From Klebsiella pneumoniae (GTDB taxonomy: Bacteria > Pseudomonadota > Gammaproteobacteria > Enterobacterales > Enterobacteriaceae): a DNA stretch of 54,286 bases. Positions 27,935 to 38,413 of the stretch are shown piece by piece. Made by a program: the position numbers and the translations under genes. Position 1 is the first letter of the stretch; every line of letters begins with the position of its first letter. The stretch lies in NCBI RefSeq assembly GCF_000742135.1, contig NZ_KN046820.1, positions 40,187 through 94,472 of the forward strand, in the 5' to 3' direction. The notes below the pieces were generated by a model. It was not told the origin of the DNA. It was given only the letters and a program-made list of their open reading frames with translations, and did not search any database.

Positions 27935-28594
27935 TTAGTCACCGAATGCACGCCGCATATTTTTCTTTATTTCCCGGGTATCCGCCCCGGCAGATGCTGC
28001 CGGCGTATCCGGTACTGCAGCTGCAGCCCTGTTCACGTCAGCGGTGCCGGCCATCTGCTGAACCAGAGCCTGCAGCTCACTGACCGAGGTGGGCGGTACC
28101 GGCATACTGGCCAGCAGGCGCGGCAGTTCCGGCGCCGTCGTGTGGAGGGCAAGACCGGTGATAATCAGGTTTCTCAGCAGATCCCCACGCAGACGGGATG
28201 ACGCTTCCGTCAGCACACTTTCCACCCGTTCCCCACTCCGGCCATTCTGAAGCGTCAGGGTGTAACGCCGGCGCTGGTATTCTGTCTCCGGTGACACGGG
28301 CAGAGCTGCCTCACCATTTTCGGGCTCATCCGGAAGGCCGGTGAGTGAGGACCAGGTTCCGGAGACCAGGGCCATCACGGCGCAAAGGCGGACAGCGCTC
28401 AGTTGCCCGGCAAAGAACACCGGGATCAGCGCCGGTAAACGGGCATCCACCTGGTATACCACCGCCCCGGCGGTGGCGGCGGTACGGATGAACTCACCGC
28501 GCAGGGGCTGTGAGATGGTGCTGATGGTTGCCATCGCCGCGATGTCGGTGCGATCGTCGCTGTGCAGATAGAAAGAATACTGGCCGTCCGGCAC
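27935..28594 (-). CDS. stbB: ParR/StbB-like DNA-binding partition protein
   Basis: The frame begins two bases after the ParM stop with a GTG (28594). The 219-residue product is longer than R1 ParR, as in other large F-like and Klebsiella plasmids. The C-terminal half contains SRLRGDLLRNLIITGLALHT and a polar tail ending KKNMRRAFGD. ParR-type proteins bind centromere repeats and link them to ParM filaments. The assignment rests mainly on position after ParM and weak family resemblance. Confidence 0.8.
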   Translation of the reverse strand: MPDGQYSFYLHSDDRTDIAAMATISTISQPLRGEFIRTAATAGAVVYQVDARLPALIPVFFAGQLSAVRLCAVMALVSGTWSSLTGLPDEPENGEAALPVSPETEYQRRRYTLTLQNGRSGERVESVLTEASSRLRGDLLRNLIITGLALHTTAPELPRLLASMPVPPTSVSELQALVQQMAGTADVNRAAAAVPDTPAASAGADTREIKKNMRRAFGD

Positions 28595-28596
28595 GT

Positions 28597-29568
28597 TTAG
28601 TCCTCTTTATTGTAAAGGGCAATCTCCCTGGCCAGCGCCATCTGCGGATCGCCTATAACCTCGATACGGTCATGAGCCAGAGGCCAGGCCTGACGGATAG
28701 CTTCTTCTATGAGGGAAGCCCCTCCCCCGACCAGGAATACCCGGTTAACGTTCCTGAAGGCCGTCAGCTCACTGGTGACACGCGCCCCCAGGGAAGTGAT
28801 TGCCTCTGTTATTTTGTTCCGAACCTCGTCAATTTTACCGGCATCGTTGATCACACGCTGCAGATACTGACGATCACTGCGGTTGCGGATGACAGTGTCA
28901 GCGATGAGGGCGCTGGTTTCGCTGTCTGCCGCACGCAGCGCGCCTGCAGCTGCGCGGGTGACCTGTGACACGCCGACAGACGGATTACCGTGCACCGCAC
29001 TGATATCATCAAACTGGCCGACAATCACACCGGCATCGAGCGTGGTACCACCGAGATCGATAATCAGGGTGGTCTCAGCGGGGCCGGGTTTCAGCTCCGC
29101 GAGACGGGAGAACGCCGCCGGTAGTGATTCCGGCATCACCTTCACGTCCGTTACGGTAAATGCCCTGCCCTTATTCAGAACCAGCTCACGCATCAGGTTT
29201 TCCCGTTTGCGTCGTATGTTCTCCTCGTTCCGCTGGCAGTCCCCGTCGTAATACTCACTCAGGGGCAGCGTCACGGTCAGGCTCACCGGCTGCGGCTCCA
29301 GTCCGCTGTTCAGCAGCGCATGATGCACGGCCAGCAGGTTGAGATCACCGTACTGATATTCCACGTTTGTTGTCGGGATGGCATCCCGGCTGACGCTGTC
29401 CCAGGTGTATTTCAGCGTACCCACCTGATAGTTGAACGTTGCCGCACTGAATTCCGCCACTTTCCAGCCATGCCGGAAGGAGTTCGCAGAAACCCGGGTC
29501 TGAAGCTCATCTCCTTCAAACCATGCCAGCTTAACATTAGTTGAACCATCATCGCAGTAAATATTCAT
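28597..29568 (-). CDS. stbA: ParM/StbA actin-like partition ATPase
   Basis: This 323-residue protein starts MNIYCDDGSTNVKLAWFEGD, the actin-fold phosphate-1 motif of StbA/ParM. TLIIDLGGTTLDAGVIVGQF (about residues 163-182) is phosphate 2, and FLVGGGASLIEEAI (about 275-288) is the adenosine motif. It polymerises to push sister plasmids apart. The start has GGAG eight bases upstream. It pairs with stbB and the centromere-like repeats at 29591-29717, giving a complete type II system. Confidence 0.94.
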   Translation of the reverse strand: MNIYCDDGSTNVKLAWFEGDELQTRVSANSFRHGWKVAEFSAATFNYQVGTLKYTWDSVSRDAIPTTNVEYQYGDLNLLAVHHALLNSGLEPQPVSLTVTLPLSEYYDGDCQRNEENIRRKRENLMRELVLNKGRAFTVTDVKVMPESLPAAFSRLAELKPGPAETTLIIDLGGTTLDAGVIVGQFDDISAVHGNPSVGVSQVTRAAAGALRAADSETSALIADTVIRNRSDRQYLQRVINDAGKIDEVRNKITEAITSLGARVTSELTAFRNVNRVFLVGGGASLIEEAIRQAWPLAHDRIEVIGDPQMALAREIALYNKED

Positions 29569-29590
29569 CAATATGCTCCGTTAATTACAC

Positions 29591-29717
29591 TCATTTTGAT
29601 ACCAATTATAAGAGCAAAATGAAAAAATCAAAGTAATATTTCTCAATGTGAGCAATATAAAGATATCAAAATGATTAATTTAAGCATTTTGAACACCTTT
29701 ATTTACTCAAAATGTTC
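29591..29717. promoter_or_regulatory. parC-like centromere repeats upstream of stbA
   Basis: The core CAAAATGA, or its complement TCATTTTG, occurs at 29591-29600, 29615-29622, 29665-29675, 29684-29694 and 29706-29717, in both orientations, in AT-rich DNA immediately upstream of stbA. This matches the placement of ParM-system centromeres, which also serve as the operator for ParR. Confidence 0.7.
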
Positions 29718-29757
29718 TTAAGGCATGCGATCTGGATTATCGTCACGCTGTTAAATA

Positions 29758-29777
29758 TACTGTATGTATAACCAGTA
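29758..29777. promoter_or_regulatory. LexA box controlling umuDC
   Basis: TACTGTATGTATAACCAGTA matches the SOS consensus CTG-N10-CAG with the TACTGTATATATATACAGTA pattern and only a few differences. It lies 24 bases upstream of the umuD start, so the operon should be DNA-damage inducible. Confidence 0.92.
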
Positions 29778-29800
29778 AAATTAGAGTGTCAGGAGGAAAG

Positions 29801-30232
29801 ATGAAGCTACAACTTTTCAGCACCGGGAAAGAACTCCCGCCACAGGCCCATCCATTGTTTGCCGATCTGGCCAGCTGCGGTTTTCCCAGCCCAGCTGCTG
29901 ACTATGTCGAGTCCGATCTGGATCTCCATGATTACTGCATACGGCATCCGAGCGCGACGTACTACCTGCGTGCCAGCGGAGACAGCATGGCCGACGGCAG
30001 TCTGTACAATGGCGATCTGCTGGTTGTGGACAGTGCTGAAAAGCCGCGGCACGGCGATATCGTTGTCGCCAGCGTACAGGGGGAGTTTACGGTTAAACGG
30101 CTTCTGCTGACGCCTCGACTGACGCTGCAGCCCATGAATGCCTCCTGGTCGCCGATTTATCCTGATCCCGACGAGCTGGATATCTTTGGCGTCGTCACGC
30201 ATATCATCCACCGCCCGAGGGAGATGTACTGA
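29801..30232 (+). CDS. umuD: UmuD-like SOS mutagenesis protein
   Basis: The ATG at 29801 follows a strong AGGAGG and gives a 143-residue protein. The cleavage site is Cys26-Gly27 ([13 protein letters not shown]). The catalytic pair is Ser62 (ASGDSM) and Lys99 (FTVKRL), as in the LexA/UmuD S24 family. RecA filaments trigger self-cleavage to UmuD', which joins UmuC to form DNA polymerase V. The stop overlaps umuC as TGATG. Confidence 0.95.
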   Translation: MKLQLFSTGKELPPQAHPLFADLASCGFPSPAADYVESDLDLHDYCIRHPSATYYLRASGDSMADGSLYNGDLLVVDSAEKPRHGDIVVASVQGEFTVKRLLLTPRLTLQPMNASWSPIYPDPDELDIFGVVTHIIHRPREMY

Positions 30233-31503
30233 TGTTTGCCCTGGCCGATGTGAACAGCTTCTATGCCAGCTGTGAACGTGTTTTCCGCCCGGATTTGAAA
30301 GGAAAGCCGATAGTCGTCCTGAGCAACAACGACGGGAACGTAATCGCTCGCAGTGCCGAGGCGAAGCCCTGGATCAAAATGGGAACTCCGTGGTTTCAGA
30401 TAAAAAACGAAAGATACCCGGAAAAAATATATGCGTTTTCAAGTAATTATGAACTTTACGCCTCGATGTCGGCGCGCGTGATGAACTGCCTGGAGGAACT
30501 GGCCCCCAGGGTGGAACAGTATTCAATTGATGAGATGTTCCTTGACCTGACCGGCGTGGAGCACTGTATGGAGCTTGAGGACTTCGGCCGGCAGCTGCGT
30601 CAGCACGTGTATGACTGTACCCGCCTGACCATTGGCGTGGGCGCCGGGCCAACGAAAACCCTCGCAAAATCAGCCCAGTGGGCCTCAAAAGAGTGGAAAC
30701 AGTTCCGTGGTGTGCTCGCACTGACCCGGGGGAATCCTCAGCGAACGCGGAAACAGCTTTCACTGCAGCCGGTCGAAGAGATCTGGGGCGTGGGAAACCG
30801 TATTGCACGCAAGCTCCATGTACTGGGTATCAGGACCGCGCTCGATCTGGCCCTGACGAACCTGGCCTTCATCCGGAAAAATTTCTCCGTCGTTCTCGAG
30901 CGAACAGTACGCGAACTGAACGGGGAAAGCTGCATGTCGCTTGAGGAAGCCCCACCAACGAAACAGCAGATTGTCTGCAGCCGCAGTTTTGGAGAGAAAA
31001 TCACGGAGTACGATTCGCTCCGCCAGGCTGTTTGTCAGTACGCAGAGCGGGCCTCTGAAAAACTGCGTAAAGAGCACCAGTATTGCCGGCATATTTCCGT
31101 TTTCATCAAAACGTCTCCGTTCGCCATTAAAGAGCCTTACTACGGCAACGTGGCTACGGAAAAACTGCTTACACCCACTCAGGACACCAGGGACATCATT
31201 GCAGCCGCCACAATGGCTCTGGAGCGTATCTGGAGGGATGGGCACCGGTATGCCAAAGCCGGAGTTATGCTGAATGACTTCACCGGCTCCGGCGTTTCGC
31301 AGCTGCAGCTGTTCGACGAACGCCCGCCACGCCCTCACAGTGCTGAGCTGATGAGGGTTCTGGACGGGATCAACAACTCAGGGCTGGGTAAAGTATGGTT
31401 TGCGGGGCGGGGTATTGCCCCGGAATGGCAGATGAAACGGGAGATGCTTTCTCCTGCTTATACGACACGATGGTCAGATATTCCAGCAGCGAAACTGGCG
31501 TGA
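30232..31503 (+). CDS. umuC: UmuC-like DNA polymerase V catalytic subunit
   Basis: This 423-residue Y-family polymerase starts [20 protein letters not shown] (first catalytic Asp) and has [15 protein letters not shown] (catalytic Asp-Glu, about residue 101). An (HhH)2-like segment ([20 protein letters not shown]) and the little-finger domain follow, with a QLQLF motif near the C-terminus that resembles a beta-clamp-binding sequence. It is intact. With UmuD' it carries out error-prone translesion synthesis. Confidence 0.96.
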   Translation: MFALADVNSFYASCERVFRPDLKGKPIVVLSNNDGNVIARSAEAKPWIKMGTPWFQIKNERYPEKIYAFSSNYELYASMSARVMNCLEELAPRVEQYSIDEMFLDLTGVEHCMELEDFGRQLRQHVYDCTRLTIGVGAGPTKTLAKSAQWASKEWKQFRGVLALTRGNPQRTRKQLSLQPVEEIWGVGNRIARKLHVLGIRTALDLALTNLAFIRKNFSVVLERTVRELNGESCMSLEEAPPTKQQIVCSRSFGEKITEYDSLRQAVCQYAERASEKLRKEHQYCRHISVFIKTSPFAIKEPYYGNVATEKLLTPTQDTRDIIAAATMALERIWRDGHRYAKAGVMLNDFTGSGVSQLQLFDERPPRPHSAELMRVLDGINNSGLGKVWFAGRGIAPEWQMKREMLSPAYTTRWSDIPAAKLA

Positions 31504-31584
31504 AACTTTGGCGATTTCACCTTGAAATTATCAGCCTAAACTCCCTAATTACAATAAGTTAGATGTGAAATCGCCATGGCGAAA
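31503..31584. promoter_or_regulatory. P1-type parS centromere
   Basis: The left arm TGGCGATTTCACCTTGAAAT (from 31509) contains a B-box hexamer (TCGCCA complement) and A-box heptamers (ATTTCAC, ATTTCAA complement). The right arm GTGAAATCGCCATGGCGAAAT (31565-31585) carries the same boxes. The arms flank an AT-rich spacer of about 35 bases that could bind IHF. It lies immediately downstream of parB, as parS does in P1. Confidence 0.8.
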
Positions 31585-32559
31585 TTATTGACTCAAATTT
31601 CTGTCAAGGACCTCGTTGATAGCCTTGTCCAGTTCATCCTGAATCACTTTTGACATACGGCTAAACTCATAAGTCAGCGTGCGCCCTTTCACACGCTTAC
31701 GCGCGAACTTGTCCTTTTCCTCAAAAGACCAGAGTGGAGAGACCACTGACTTTTCCTTGGGAGATGGATCTATCAATGCCTGAGATGCCTGAGAAATCAG
31801 CTTCAGAATACTGGCTTTCTGTTCGTCTTCTGGTCGCTCGCCATCACTCAAAATTGCATCGAGCTGAGCTGATACAGACTGAATGAGTTCTTCAGGCGTT
31901 AATCCCTTTTCACTGAGTTTTTCATTAACGTCTAAAAGAAGTTTATAGTCACTAAACGATAGCTCCGATTGAACCGGGAACAGAGAAATCAAGTCTTGCG
32001 GTACGGCCGCCGCCTGCAGCGCCCTGGTAACTTTAGCCTGAGATAACCCCTCCAGTTCAGCAATTTCCTTTTGATTAAATCCGGACTCTTTAATAGCGAT
32101 CAATCTCAGGCCAATCTCCCGAAGATTATGTTCTTTAGCTGTCTGGATATCTTTAGCCAGTTGGCGAGCTTCATCAGCTGATAAATGTTCTTCAGTAACC
32201 ATTACATCAAGTCCTGTACGGACAAAAATTGCTGAGGCTCGCCGTCTTGAACCATCCAGTATCTCAATCCTTTCACTTTGCTTAATACCAATACAGGGAA
32301 AGAACTGCTGAAACTTAATCGTCTGGATAATGGATTTCAGGGACTCCCTGGTCAGTGCAAGTTGATCTCTTCCGTTGTTTTCCTGGTTTACGAAGGTCTT
32401 ACTTTCAACTTCAGATGCAGGCACCCGAACAAACCTGAACGTTACCTTCCTGCCGGTTTTTAAGGTAAATACCTGGCTTCTACCGGTGTCCGTCATTTCC
32501 ACCATTGACGCCTGGGTATTTAACTGTCTGCCGATGGTTTTTCTTTTCTCATTCGACAT
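31585..32559 (-). CDS. parB: ParB partition protein, P1 type
   Basis: The 324-residue frame from ATG 32559 (GGAGG six bases upstream) contains RIEILDGSRRRASAIFV (about residues 105-121) and the helix-turn-helix GFNQKEIAELEGLSQAKVTR (about 169-188). A C-terminal dimer domain follows (VKGRTLTYEFSRMSKVIQDE). Domain layout and length match P1 ParB, which binds parS and stimulates ParA. The start overlaps the parA stop as TGATG. Confidence 0.93.
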   Translation of the reverse strand: MSNEKRKTIGRQLNTQASMVEMTDTGRSQVFTLKTGRKVTFRFVRVPASEVESKTFVNQENNGRDQLALTRESLKSIIQTIKFQQFFPCIGIKQSERIEILDGSRRRASAIFVRTGLDVMVTEEHLSADEARQLAKDIQTAKEHNLREIGLRLIAIKESGFNQKEIAELEGLSQAKVTRALQAAAVPQDLISLFPVQSELSFSDYKLLLDVNEKLSEKGLTPEELIQSVSAQLDAILSDGERPEDEQKASILKLISQASQALIDPSPKEKSVVSPLWSFEEKDKFARKRVKGRTLTYEFSRMSKVIQDELDKAINEVLDRNLSQ

Positions 32560-33764
32560 CACATACCTCCGTTAGTACGAATGAACTCGATGCGATCAAA
32601 GACTGCCTTCGCAAAGTCTTCCGCTGCTGATTTTGCGCTTTTTAGTGCCTCTGTACTTCCATCATAGGTTGCTGGATTTGCTGAAATAACTGTGTCAAAA
32701 GTCTCCCCACAGCGTTCGAAACCATCCAGTCTCGGCAGAACCATGTCTAGCATATCGGCACCGAAAACCTCTTTGGCCTGACTATGGCAAATTTTGTGAT
32801 CAGACTTGTTCAGGATCTTGGACATGAAGCCGACATTACCGATGAGATTGCAGGTGTGCCCATCCATTTCGATGGAATCTATGAGGGCAGGGAGGCTGGC
32901 CACAAACTTCAGGGAAGAATGAAAATCAACCGTAGCCGGTGGAAGAGGGGTCAACATCAGGTCTGCCGCCCCAATGCAGTTTTTCAGGAACGCATCAAGG
33001 TGCGGACCACTATCAAGGAAAATAAAGTCGTAGTCATGCTGGAGCTTATCGATAATGTTCTCTTTAAGCACAGCATGAATATTTTTCCCTGGGAGATGTT
33101 CTTCACACAATCCCTTCCAGCCTTCAGCAAGGAATGCATCGTCAATGGAAGCAGGGATTACATCAACACCAGGGATAATAGACGGTACTATAAAATCGGA
33201 AAGTAATTCTTCACGAGACACGTTCTGGAGCATGGCCTGAGCAGCCGTATTTTCAACCAGGCCCACTGAATTCTCATGGCTCAGGAACATTGTCAGAGAT
33301 GCCTGCGGATCGAAATCGATGGCCAGAATACGCAGGTCTTCGAACAGAAGCTGAGGATGAGCTCGAAAAGCATGTGATAATGAAGCGGTAGAAACTGTCT
33401 TGGAACCACCACCTTTAAGATTACATACAAAAATCGTAAAGGCTTTATCGAAGCGATCCCTGTACTTGGGTACTTTACGATGGTTATACAGATCGATGAC
33501 ATTCTGAATCGTCATCGCGTATTTCATGGTATTGCCAGAAGGTTTCTTTTTGAAAATGTAGCCACCGGCTTCCATTTCGGCCACAGCATACTCAACACTA
33601 CCTTTACTGAGTTTTGGCAGCTTATAGAGTGCGGCTTTGCTGTATTCCTGATAGAACTCGGTAAGCTTCAATTCCTCTTTTTGCTGGCGGATACTCTCGC
33701 TCAAAGATGTCAGAAGCTTGCCTGCACGTGTAGCGACTTTTCGTAACTGGTCAATATTGTCCAT
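32559..33764 (-). CDS. parA: ParA partition ATPase, P1 type with N-terminal HTH
   Basis: This 401-residue protein has an N-terminal operator-binding part (about residues 1-100). The deviant Walker A follows as FVCNLKGGGSKTVSTASLSH (about 112-131), then LAIDFDPQASLTMFLS and FIFLDSGPHLDA. P1 ParA reads KGGVSKT; here Gly replaces Val. The long form represses its own operon as well as driving type Ia partition. It sits where F carries sopA, so the replicon has exchanged its partition module. Confidence 0.94.
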   Translation of the reverse strand: MDNIDQLRKVATRAGKLLTSLSESIRQQKEELKLTEFYQEYSKAALYKLPKLSKGSVEYAVAEMEAGGYIFKKKPSGNTMKYAMTIQNVIDLYNHRKVPKYRDRFDKAFTIFVCNLKGGGSKTVSTASLSHAFRAHPQLLFEDLRILAIDFDPQASLTMFLSHENSVGLVENTAAQAMLQNVSREELLSDFIVPSIIPGVDVIPASIDDAFLAEGWKGLCEEHLPGKNIHAVLKENIIDKLQHDYDFIFLDSGPHLDAFLKNCIGAADLMLTPLPPATVDFHSSLKFVASLPALIDSIEMDGHTCNLIGNVGFMSKILNKSDHKICHSQAKEVFGADMLDMVLPRLDGFERCGETFDTVISANPATYDGSTEALKSAKSAAEDFAKAVFDRIEFIRTNGGM

Positions 33765-34516
33765 ATATCACCTCATGACGTTTTTTGTCATTTTGAACAA
33801 AAAGCATCATGTTGCAAGAAAAAAAATCAGATTGTTTTGATTTTGCTCTCAATAGGGGGGGTGGAGAAACCCGACGGGCGGTTACTCAATCACAGTAGCG
33901 CAAACGCAGCTGCAGCTATGATCATCACGCAATAACTAGTTAAAAAGGGTTTGAGAAAGGCATCCGTCTTGCAAGATAGGACGGCCATTAATAATATTGA
34001 GCGCGGAGCGACTCTGAAAATAGCCCGAACCATGCCCAGAACAGTATTGTCCGCAATACCGCAATGAAAATGACCGGTCTGACAGAAGAGGATCTGGCAT
34101 AATTCCGTTAGTAACCCCACCTCCAGGCACTGCCTGCCTAACCATAAGCGTAAACTGGTGGGGGAGGGTGGTATACGTTTCAGACTCTGCCTGCCACGTT
34201 CCCTGTCAGACGAACCCAGTGTATGCTGAGCCTTATTTATCAGCGCTCGCCGCAGCCATGTGACCAAGCGTAGCGAGCGAACAGGCGAGGAAGCGAAGAG
34301 GCACCGTTCCGGCAGATAGCTCTTACGCTCAGTACAAGAATAGGTTTCCATCCTCTGTGGGAAACAGGTCAACTTTGTGGACGGCCAAGTCTGAAGGAAA
34401 TACCACAAGTATGGGCAGCCTGTTCAGGGTAACAAGTGTGACAATCTGCCTTCATCAATTATAACGAACTCGCCCCCCTTCAGGTCACATGACTATCGGG
34501 AAGAGGGGGAGTCAAC
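33765..34516. other. gene-poor region between parA and the incC iterons
   Basis: I see no convincing gene; a minus-strand frame of 172 codons has unlikely composition. 33765-33860 is AT-rich and should hold the parA promoter and operator, including CATTTTGAACAAAAAG. GCTCGCCGCAGCC to GAGGAAGC at 34245-34294 is repeated inverted at 35854-35902, bracketing the replicon. The rest shows no recognised feature. Confidence 0.5.
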
Positions 34517-34728
34517 TGTGACAAACTGCACTCATTTAACTGTGACAAAGTGCCCTCATGTATTGTGACAAGTTGCCCTCAAATTTGGTTTACCTACCGG
34601 TTACAGCCAAAAAACTATGAATAAGCGCAGGCAGCCAGGGAGGTAACAGCAAAACTGTGACAAATCACCCTCAAATAGCCGCCCTTTCTGTGACGAACTA
34701 CCCTCAAATCTGTGACAGATAACCCTCA
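34517..34728. repeat. incC-like iterons downstream of repE (six copies)
   Basis: Six matches to TGTGACAAAnTgCCCTCA start at 34517, 34541, 34564, 34656, 34689 and 34711. In F the incC region next to repE titrates and handcuffs RepE to control copy number. A 75-bp gap separates the first three from the last three. The last one almost touches the repE stop. Confidence 0.93.
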
Positions 34729-34730
34729 AA

Positions 34731-35543
<813 letters not shown>

Positions 35544-35582
35544 TCAACAGGGATGGATAACTTTGTAAAAAGCAACACCTTC

Positions 35583-35790
35583 TGAGGGCAATTTGTCACA
35601 GGGTTAAGGGTAATTTGTCACAGAAAGGGCGGCTATTTGAGGGTGATTTGTCACACTGAAAGGGCAGTTTGTCACAGATCCCCCTCTGGAACCCGCATGC
35701 ATAAAAGCCTGCGGGGATTCTAAAAACAAAGATCTAACAACTATTAAAAAAGATCTTATAAAAATAACTCGGTGGATAAGTGGATAACCC
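35583..35790. other. ori2 (oriS) origin of replication, RepFIA type
   Basis: Four iterons (complement of TGTGACAAATTnCCCTcA) lie at 35583-35600, 35605-35622, 35638-35655 and 35659-35676. Beyond them are an AT-rich stretch (35729-35770, with repeated AAGATCT words) and two abutting DnaA boxes GTGGATAA at 35772-35779 and 35780-35787. This is the layout of F ori2. Confidence 0.93.
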
Positions 35791-35975
35791 CTACGTAAGG
35801 AAATTTTTTAGGCATTGAGCGTCAGCAGAATATATCAAGTATTTTTCCCTGGTGCTTCCTCGCTCACTCGGGGCTTCGCCCTGTCGCTCGGCTGCGGCGA
35901 GCACTGCTGGCGCGATCATATCCGTGGACAGAATTTAACATACAGGTCATTCTGTCTATGTGGTTCACTGGGAAA

Positions 35976-36764
35976 TCAAAACTGCGCTATCACTACTTTG
36001 GTCTTTCCTTCTGTATCACACCGCTCAAGATCGCTTATGAGTCCTTTTGGGTTTTTAACCCAGCCGTCAGGGTCATACACAAAACAGATCAGCGTATCGC
36101 AGTCAGGATGTGCTCGGTAACGTGCCATATCTATAATCAGCTCCTCGCCTATTTTACGTGCGCCAAGAGATTGTCGGGTTTTTTTCACCTCTATAACTAT
36201 TCTCTCCTTCTTCAGAAGAAAGTCCTGTCTGGATGATGATCCCGCGCAACTGGGCGAAGCTTCTTCCTCTCTGATATCATCAAAATGCAGCGTCAGAAGT
36301 GCATGAACCAGATCCTGTACGTCGTATTCATCGTTAATTAAAAGTGTTGTCCTACCGTCGTGCCGTTCTTTTAACTGACGACAGAATGCAGGGAATCGCT
36401 CAAGAATATTTATAATCCATTCCAGCTCGGAACTTTCAGTTGTATTAGTCTGAACAATAGCACAATTCACCAAATCTTCTCTGGCTGCATCAAAAATAGG
36501 TTTGTAATGACTCACCAGACTCTGATAATTACTAGACCAAGAGATTTTTTTTGTATCATTAAAATCATTGTAGTAATCAGAATTCTTTCCATAGCTGTCT
36601 TCAAGTAATTTTTTTGCTCTCGCAATCCAGTTATTACCTTTAGCTGAATCAATAAATTCTTGATTTCTATGACTGAACACGTTTTTTCCTATATATTTTG
36701 TCGAGACAACGGAATGGTAGTCACGTTCAAGTTCTTCAAATCTTTCTGCTAAGGTTTTATTCAT
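35976..36764 (-). CDS. DpnII/MboI-type REase-fold protein, 262 aa
   Basis: From ATG 36764 the protein starts MNKTLAERFEELERDYHSVV. The C-terminal half (about residues 150-262) has a PD-(D/E)xK nuclease pattern: LINDEYDVQDLVHALLTLHF, then SSRQDFLLKKERIVIEVKKT (Asp and ExK residues) and DMARYRAHPDCDTLICFVYD. This resembles the REase_DpnII-MboI domain found in stand-alone putative nucleases. No methyltransferase partner is adjacent. It lies between ori2 and the Abi gene; an antiphage role is plausible but untested. Confidence 0.75.
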   Translation of the reverse strand: MNKTLAERFEELERDYHSVVSTKYIGKNVFSHRNQEFIDSAKGNNWIARAKKLLEDSYGKNSDYYNDFNDTKKISWSSNYQSLVSHYKPIFDAAREDLVNCAIVQTNTTESSELEWIINILERFPAFCRQLKERHDGRTTLLINDEYDVQDLVHALLTLHFDDIREEEASPSCAGSSSRQDFLLKKERIVIEVKKTRQSLGARKIGEELIIDMARYRAHPDCDTLICFVYDPDGWVKNPKGLISDLERCDTEGKTKVVIAQF

Positions 36765-37114
36765 TATAGTGCCATCCGAGCTGTCATGTCTGCTAAGAAC
36801 ATCTGTGAATACCAACATTCTACCATGGGTTGCAACGGGCATTGCTAACATGAGTTGTGATTATAAGCCTCTTGAGGATGCAATGACATCGTATGTGCTT
36901 CATGTTGCGAAAGAATATGCTGTGCTCTGTAGCTCAAGTCGCTTCGACTGAACCCCAGTCAGACTTCAGATAAACTTAGTGCCTTGTGCGGTAAGTATTC
37001 AAAGAGATAAAGATATCCCTTCGATGTTGGACACTCAGGTAACCCTACCCAGTGCTGCAATTCGACTAGGCAAGCGATTACATATCGGATACCAGTGTCT
37101 CTGAATCAAATGAA

Positions 37115-37151
37115 ACGAGGCGAACTCTATACGGCGTAGAGTTCGCCTCGT
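37115..37151. other. perfect 15-bp inverted repeat with 7-base loop
   Basis: ACGAGGCGAACTCTA at 37115-37129 is exactly inverted as TAGAGTTCGCCTCGT at 37137-37151 around loop TACGGCG. It lies in a 430-base gene-free gap (36950-37380), 230 bp beyond the 3' end of the Abi gene. No T tract follows, so it is not a typical terminator. No other feature is seen in this gap. Confidence 0.8.
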
Positions 37152-37382
37152 ATACGCACTCGGAAATACTAATAATCCTGGCTACCACAATTTGCACACG
37201 GTCTATGAGCGCACACCGCGACCACACCACATATTGTGAACAAATTTTCCCCCGCTCCGGGCGATGTGTCCGGACTGATCGCTACACACTGGTTGCCAGC
37301 ACCGCAGGCCAGTTTCCGACTCTGGGTTAATTTGACAGTTACTAAGACATAAAGGTTATTCAGTCCATTGTTGGCAAACAGT

Positions 37383-38330
37383 CTAAAGTTGTGGTGGTTG
37401 GTTCACAGCTCTTGACCATAAAGGGTCTTTATCCCAGCCCGGAATAAAGCCCATTTTTTCAAATGTGACACAGATAGGCTTAGTATGCATAATCTCATGA
37501 ATTTGTTGCTTAAGTCCATCTGACCACGACACCTGATCAGACAGATATTTCAGAACGACAAGACGACTATATAGAGTCTGTGGGTTAGTCATATGATGGG
37601 AAAGACTATTCAGTTTTGCCGGAGGAAAGGCTTTAAATGATCTGTTCCAAATTCGATTATGGTGTGCTGACAAATTACGAAAATGGCATAAAGTATGGAA
37701 CCATGAAGCCATAACATCAGCATTTTGAATATTAAACTTAGCAGCAATTTGTTTTTGATCAAAATGGTGTAAGTTTTTATACATACGCGACCAAGCACCA
37801 AAGCTTAAAGTTTCGGTAATCATCCATGATGGAGGATGTACGGGATGTTCATATTTTTGTTTGTAATGGTCTATGAATACTTCTTTGGCATCTCTTATCT
37901 GGCCTGAAAATCCTTCATAATCATAATCTTTACTCATAGCTGTTAGATTCATAAACCAATGACAGCCATATTTTTCGCTCATGTATTCCGACAGGCAAGT
38001 TCGTAATCCAATTTCAACCTTCTGGATTTGTTCCAATACAATCAATCTTAACTTTCTGTCAAACTCATACAGTGAAATTACATCCTCTAATGTCGTCCCG
38101 GGAATGAAAATCTTTGGCTCTAGTGGCTTTGGTTTTTTTTTCTGAGTCATTTGATAATAAGGAAGACAATAGCCACGTAATCTAAAGTAGCCAATAAAGG
38201 TAAGAGCTGTTGTTGCCGCAGACATATCATTAATGATGAGTCCACGTTGCTGAAGTTTGGCTATAAGATCCGGAATAGGTTGTGTAGATTTCTGATATAG
38301 GCGAGTTCTGTTTTGGGGTTGTGCGGCCAT
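37383..38330 (-). CDS. Abi_2 (AbiD/AbiF-like) HEPN abortive-infection protein
   Basis: This 315-residue protein matches the Abi_2 family. The N-terminal part has LIAKLQQRGLIINDMSAATT and IGYFRLRGYCLPYYQ, then LYEFDRKLRLIVLEQIQKVE. The HEPN ribonuclease motif is in FHTLCHFRNLSAHHNRIWNR (R-N-L-S-A-H, RxxxxH type, about residues 217-240). Family members arrest phage-infected cells, and HEPN domains cut RNA. The ATG at 38330 is 26 bases downstream of the terminator of a predicted small RNA on the same strand. Recent work links AbiF-type proteins with upstream noncoding RNA antitoxins. Confidence 0.88.
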   Translation of the reverse strand: MAAQPQNRTRLYQKSTQPIPDLIAKLQQRGLIINDMSAATTALTFIGYFRLRGYCLPYYQMTQKKKPKPLEPKIFIPGTTLEDVISLYEFDRKLRLIVLEQIQKVEIGLRTCLSEYMSEKYGCHWFMNLTAMSKDYDYEGFSGQIRDAKEVFIDHYKQKYEHPVHPPSWMITETLSFGAWSRMYKNLHHFDQKQIAAKFNIQNADVMASWFHTLCHFRNLSAHHNRIWNRSFKAFPPAKLNSLSHHMTNPQTLYSRLVVLKYLSDQVSWSDGLKQQIHEIMHTKPICVTFEKMGFIPGWDKDPLWSRAVNQPPQL

Positions 38331-38356
38331 TGCATCCTTTCCTGAGGGAATGAGGC

Positions 38357-38413
38357 AAAAAAAAACCCGCCATAATGCGCATCTCGAAAGACTAGGCGTG
38401 GCGGGTGTACTTG
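38357..38413 (-). ncRNA. predicted short RNA with intrinsic terminator upstream of Abi_2 gene
   Basis: On the minus strand, TTGACG (38448-38443), a 17-base gap and TAGATT (38425-38420) form a promoter. The transcript would start near 38413 and end in the stem ACCCGCCA/TGGCGGGT (38406-38399 and 38372-38365) followed by eight or nine Ts. The RNA is about 57 nt, and the Abi_2 ATG follows at 38330. The -35 lies in the palindrome TTGACG-GTGG-CGTCAA. The promoter and terminator are seen; the antitoxin role is inference. Confidence 0.65.

Noticed and set aside
33890..34408. 172-codon minus-strand frame between parA and incC
   Set aside because: Rich in rare residue runs and without domain or ribosome-binding signals; the DNA is part of the structured, repeated region flanking the replicon.
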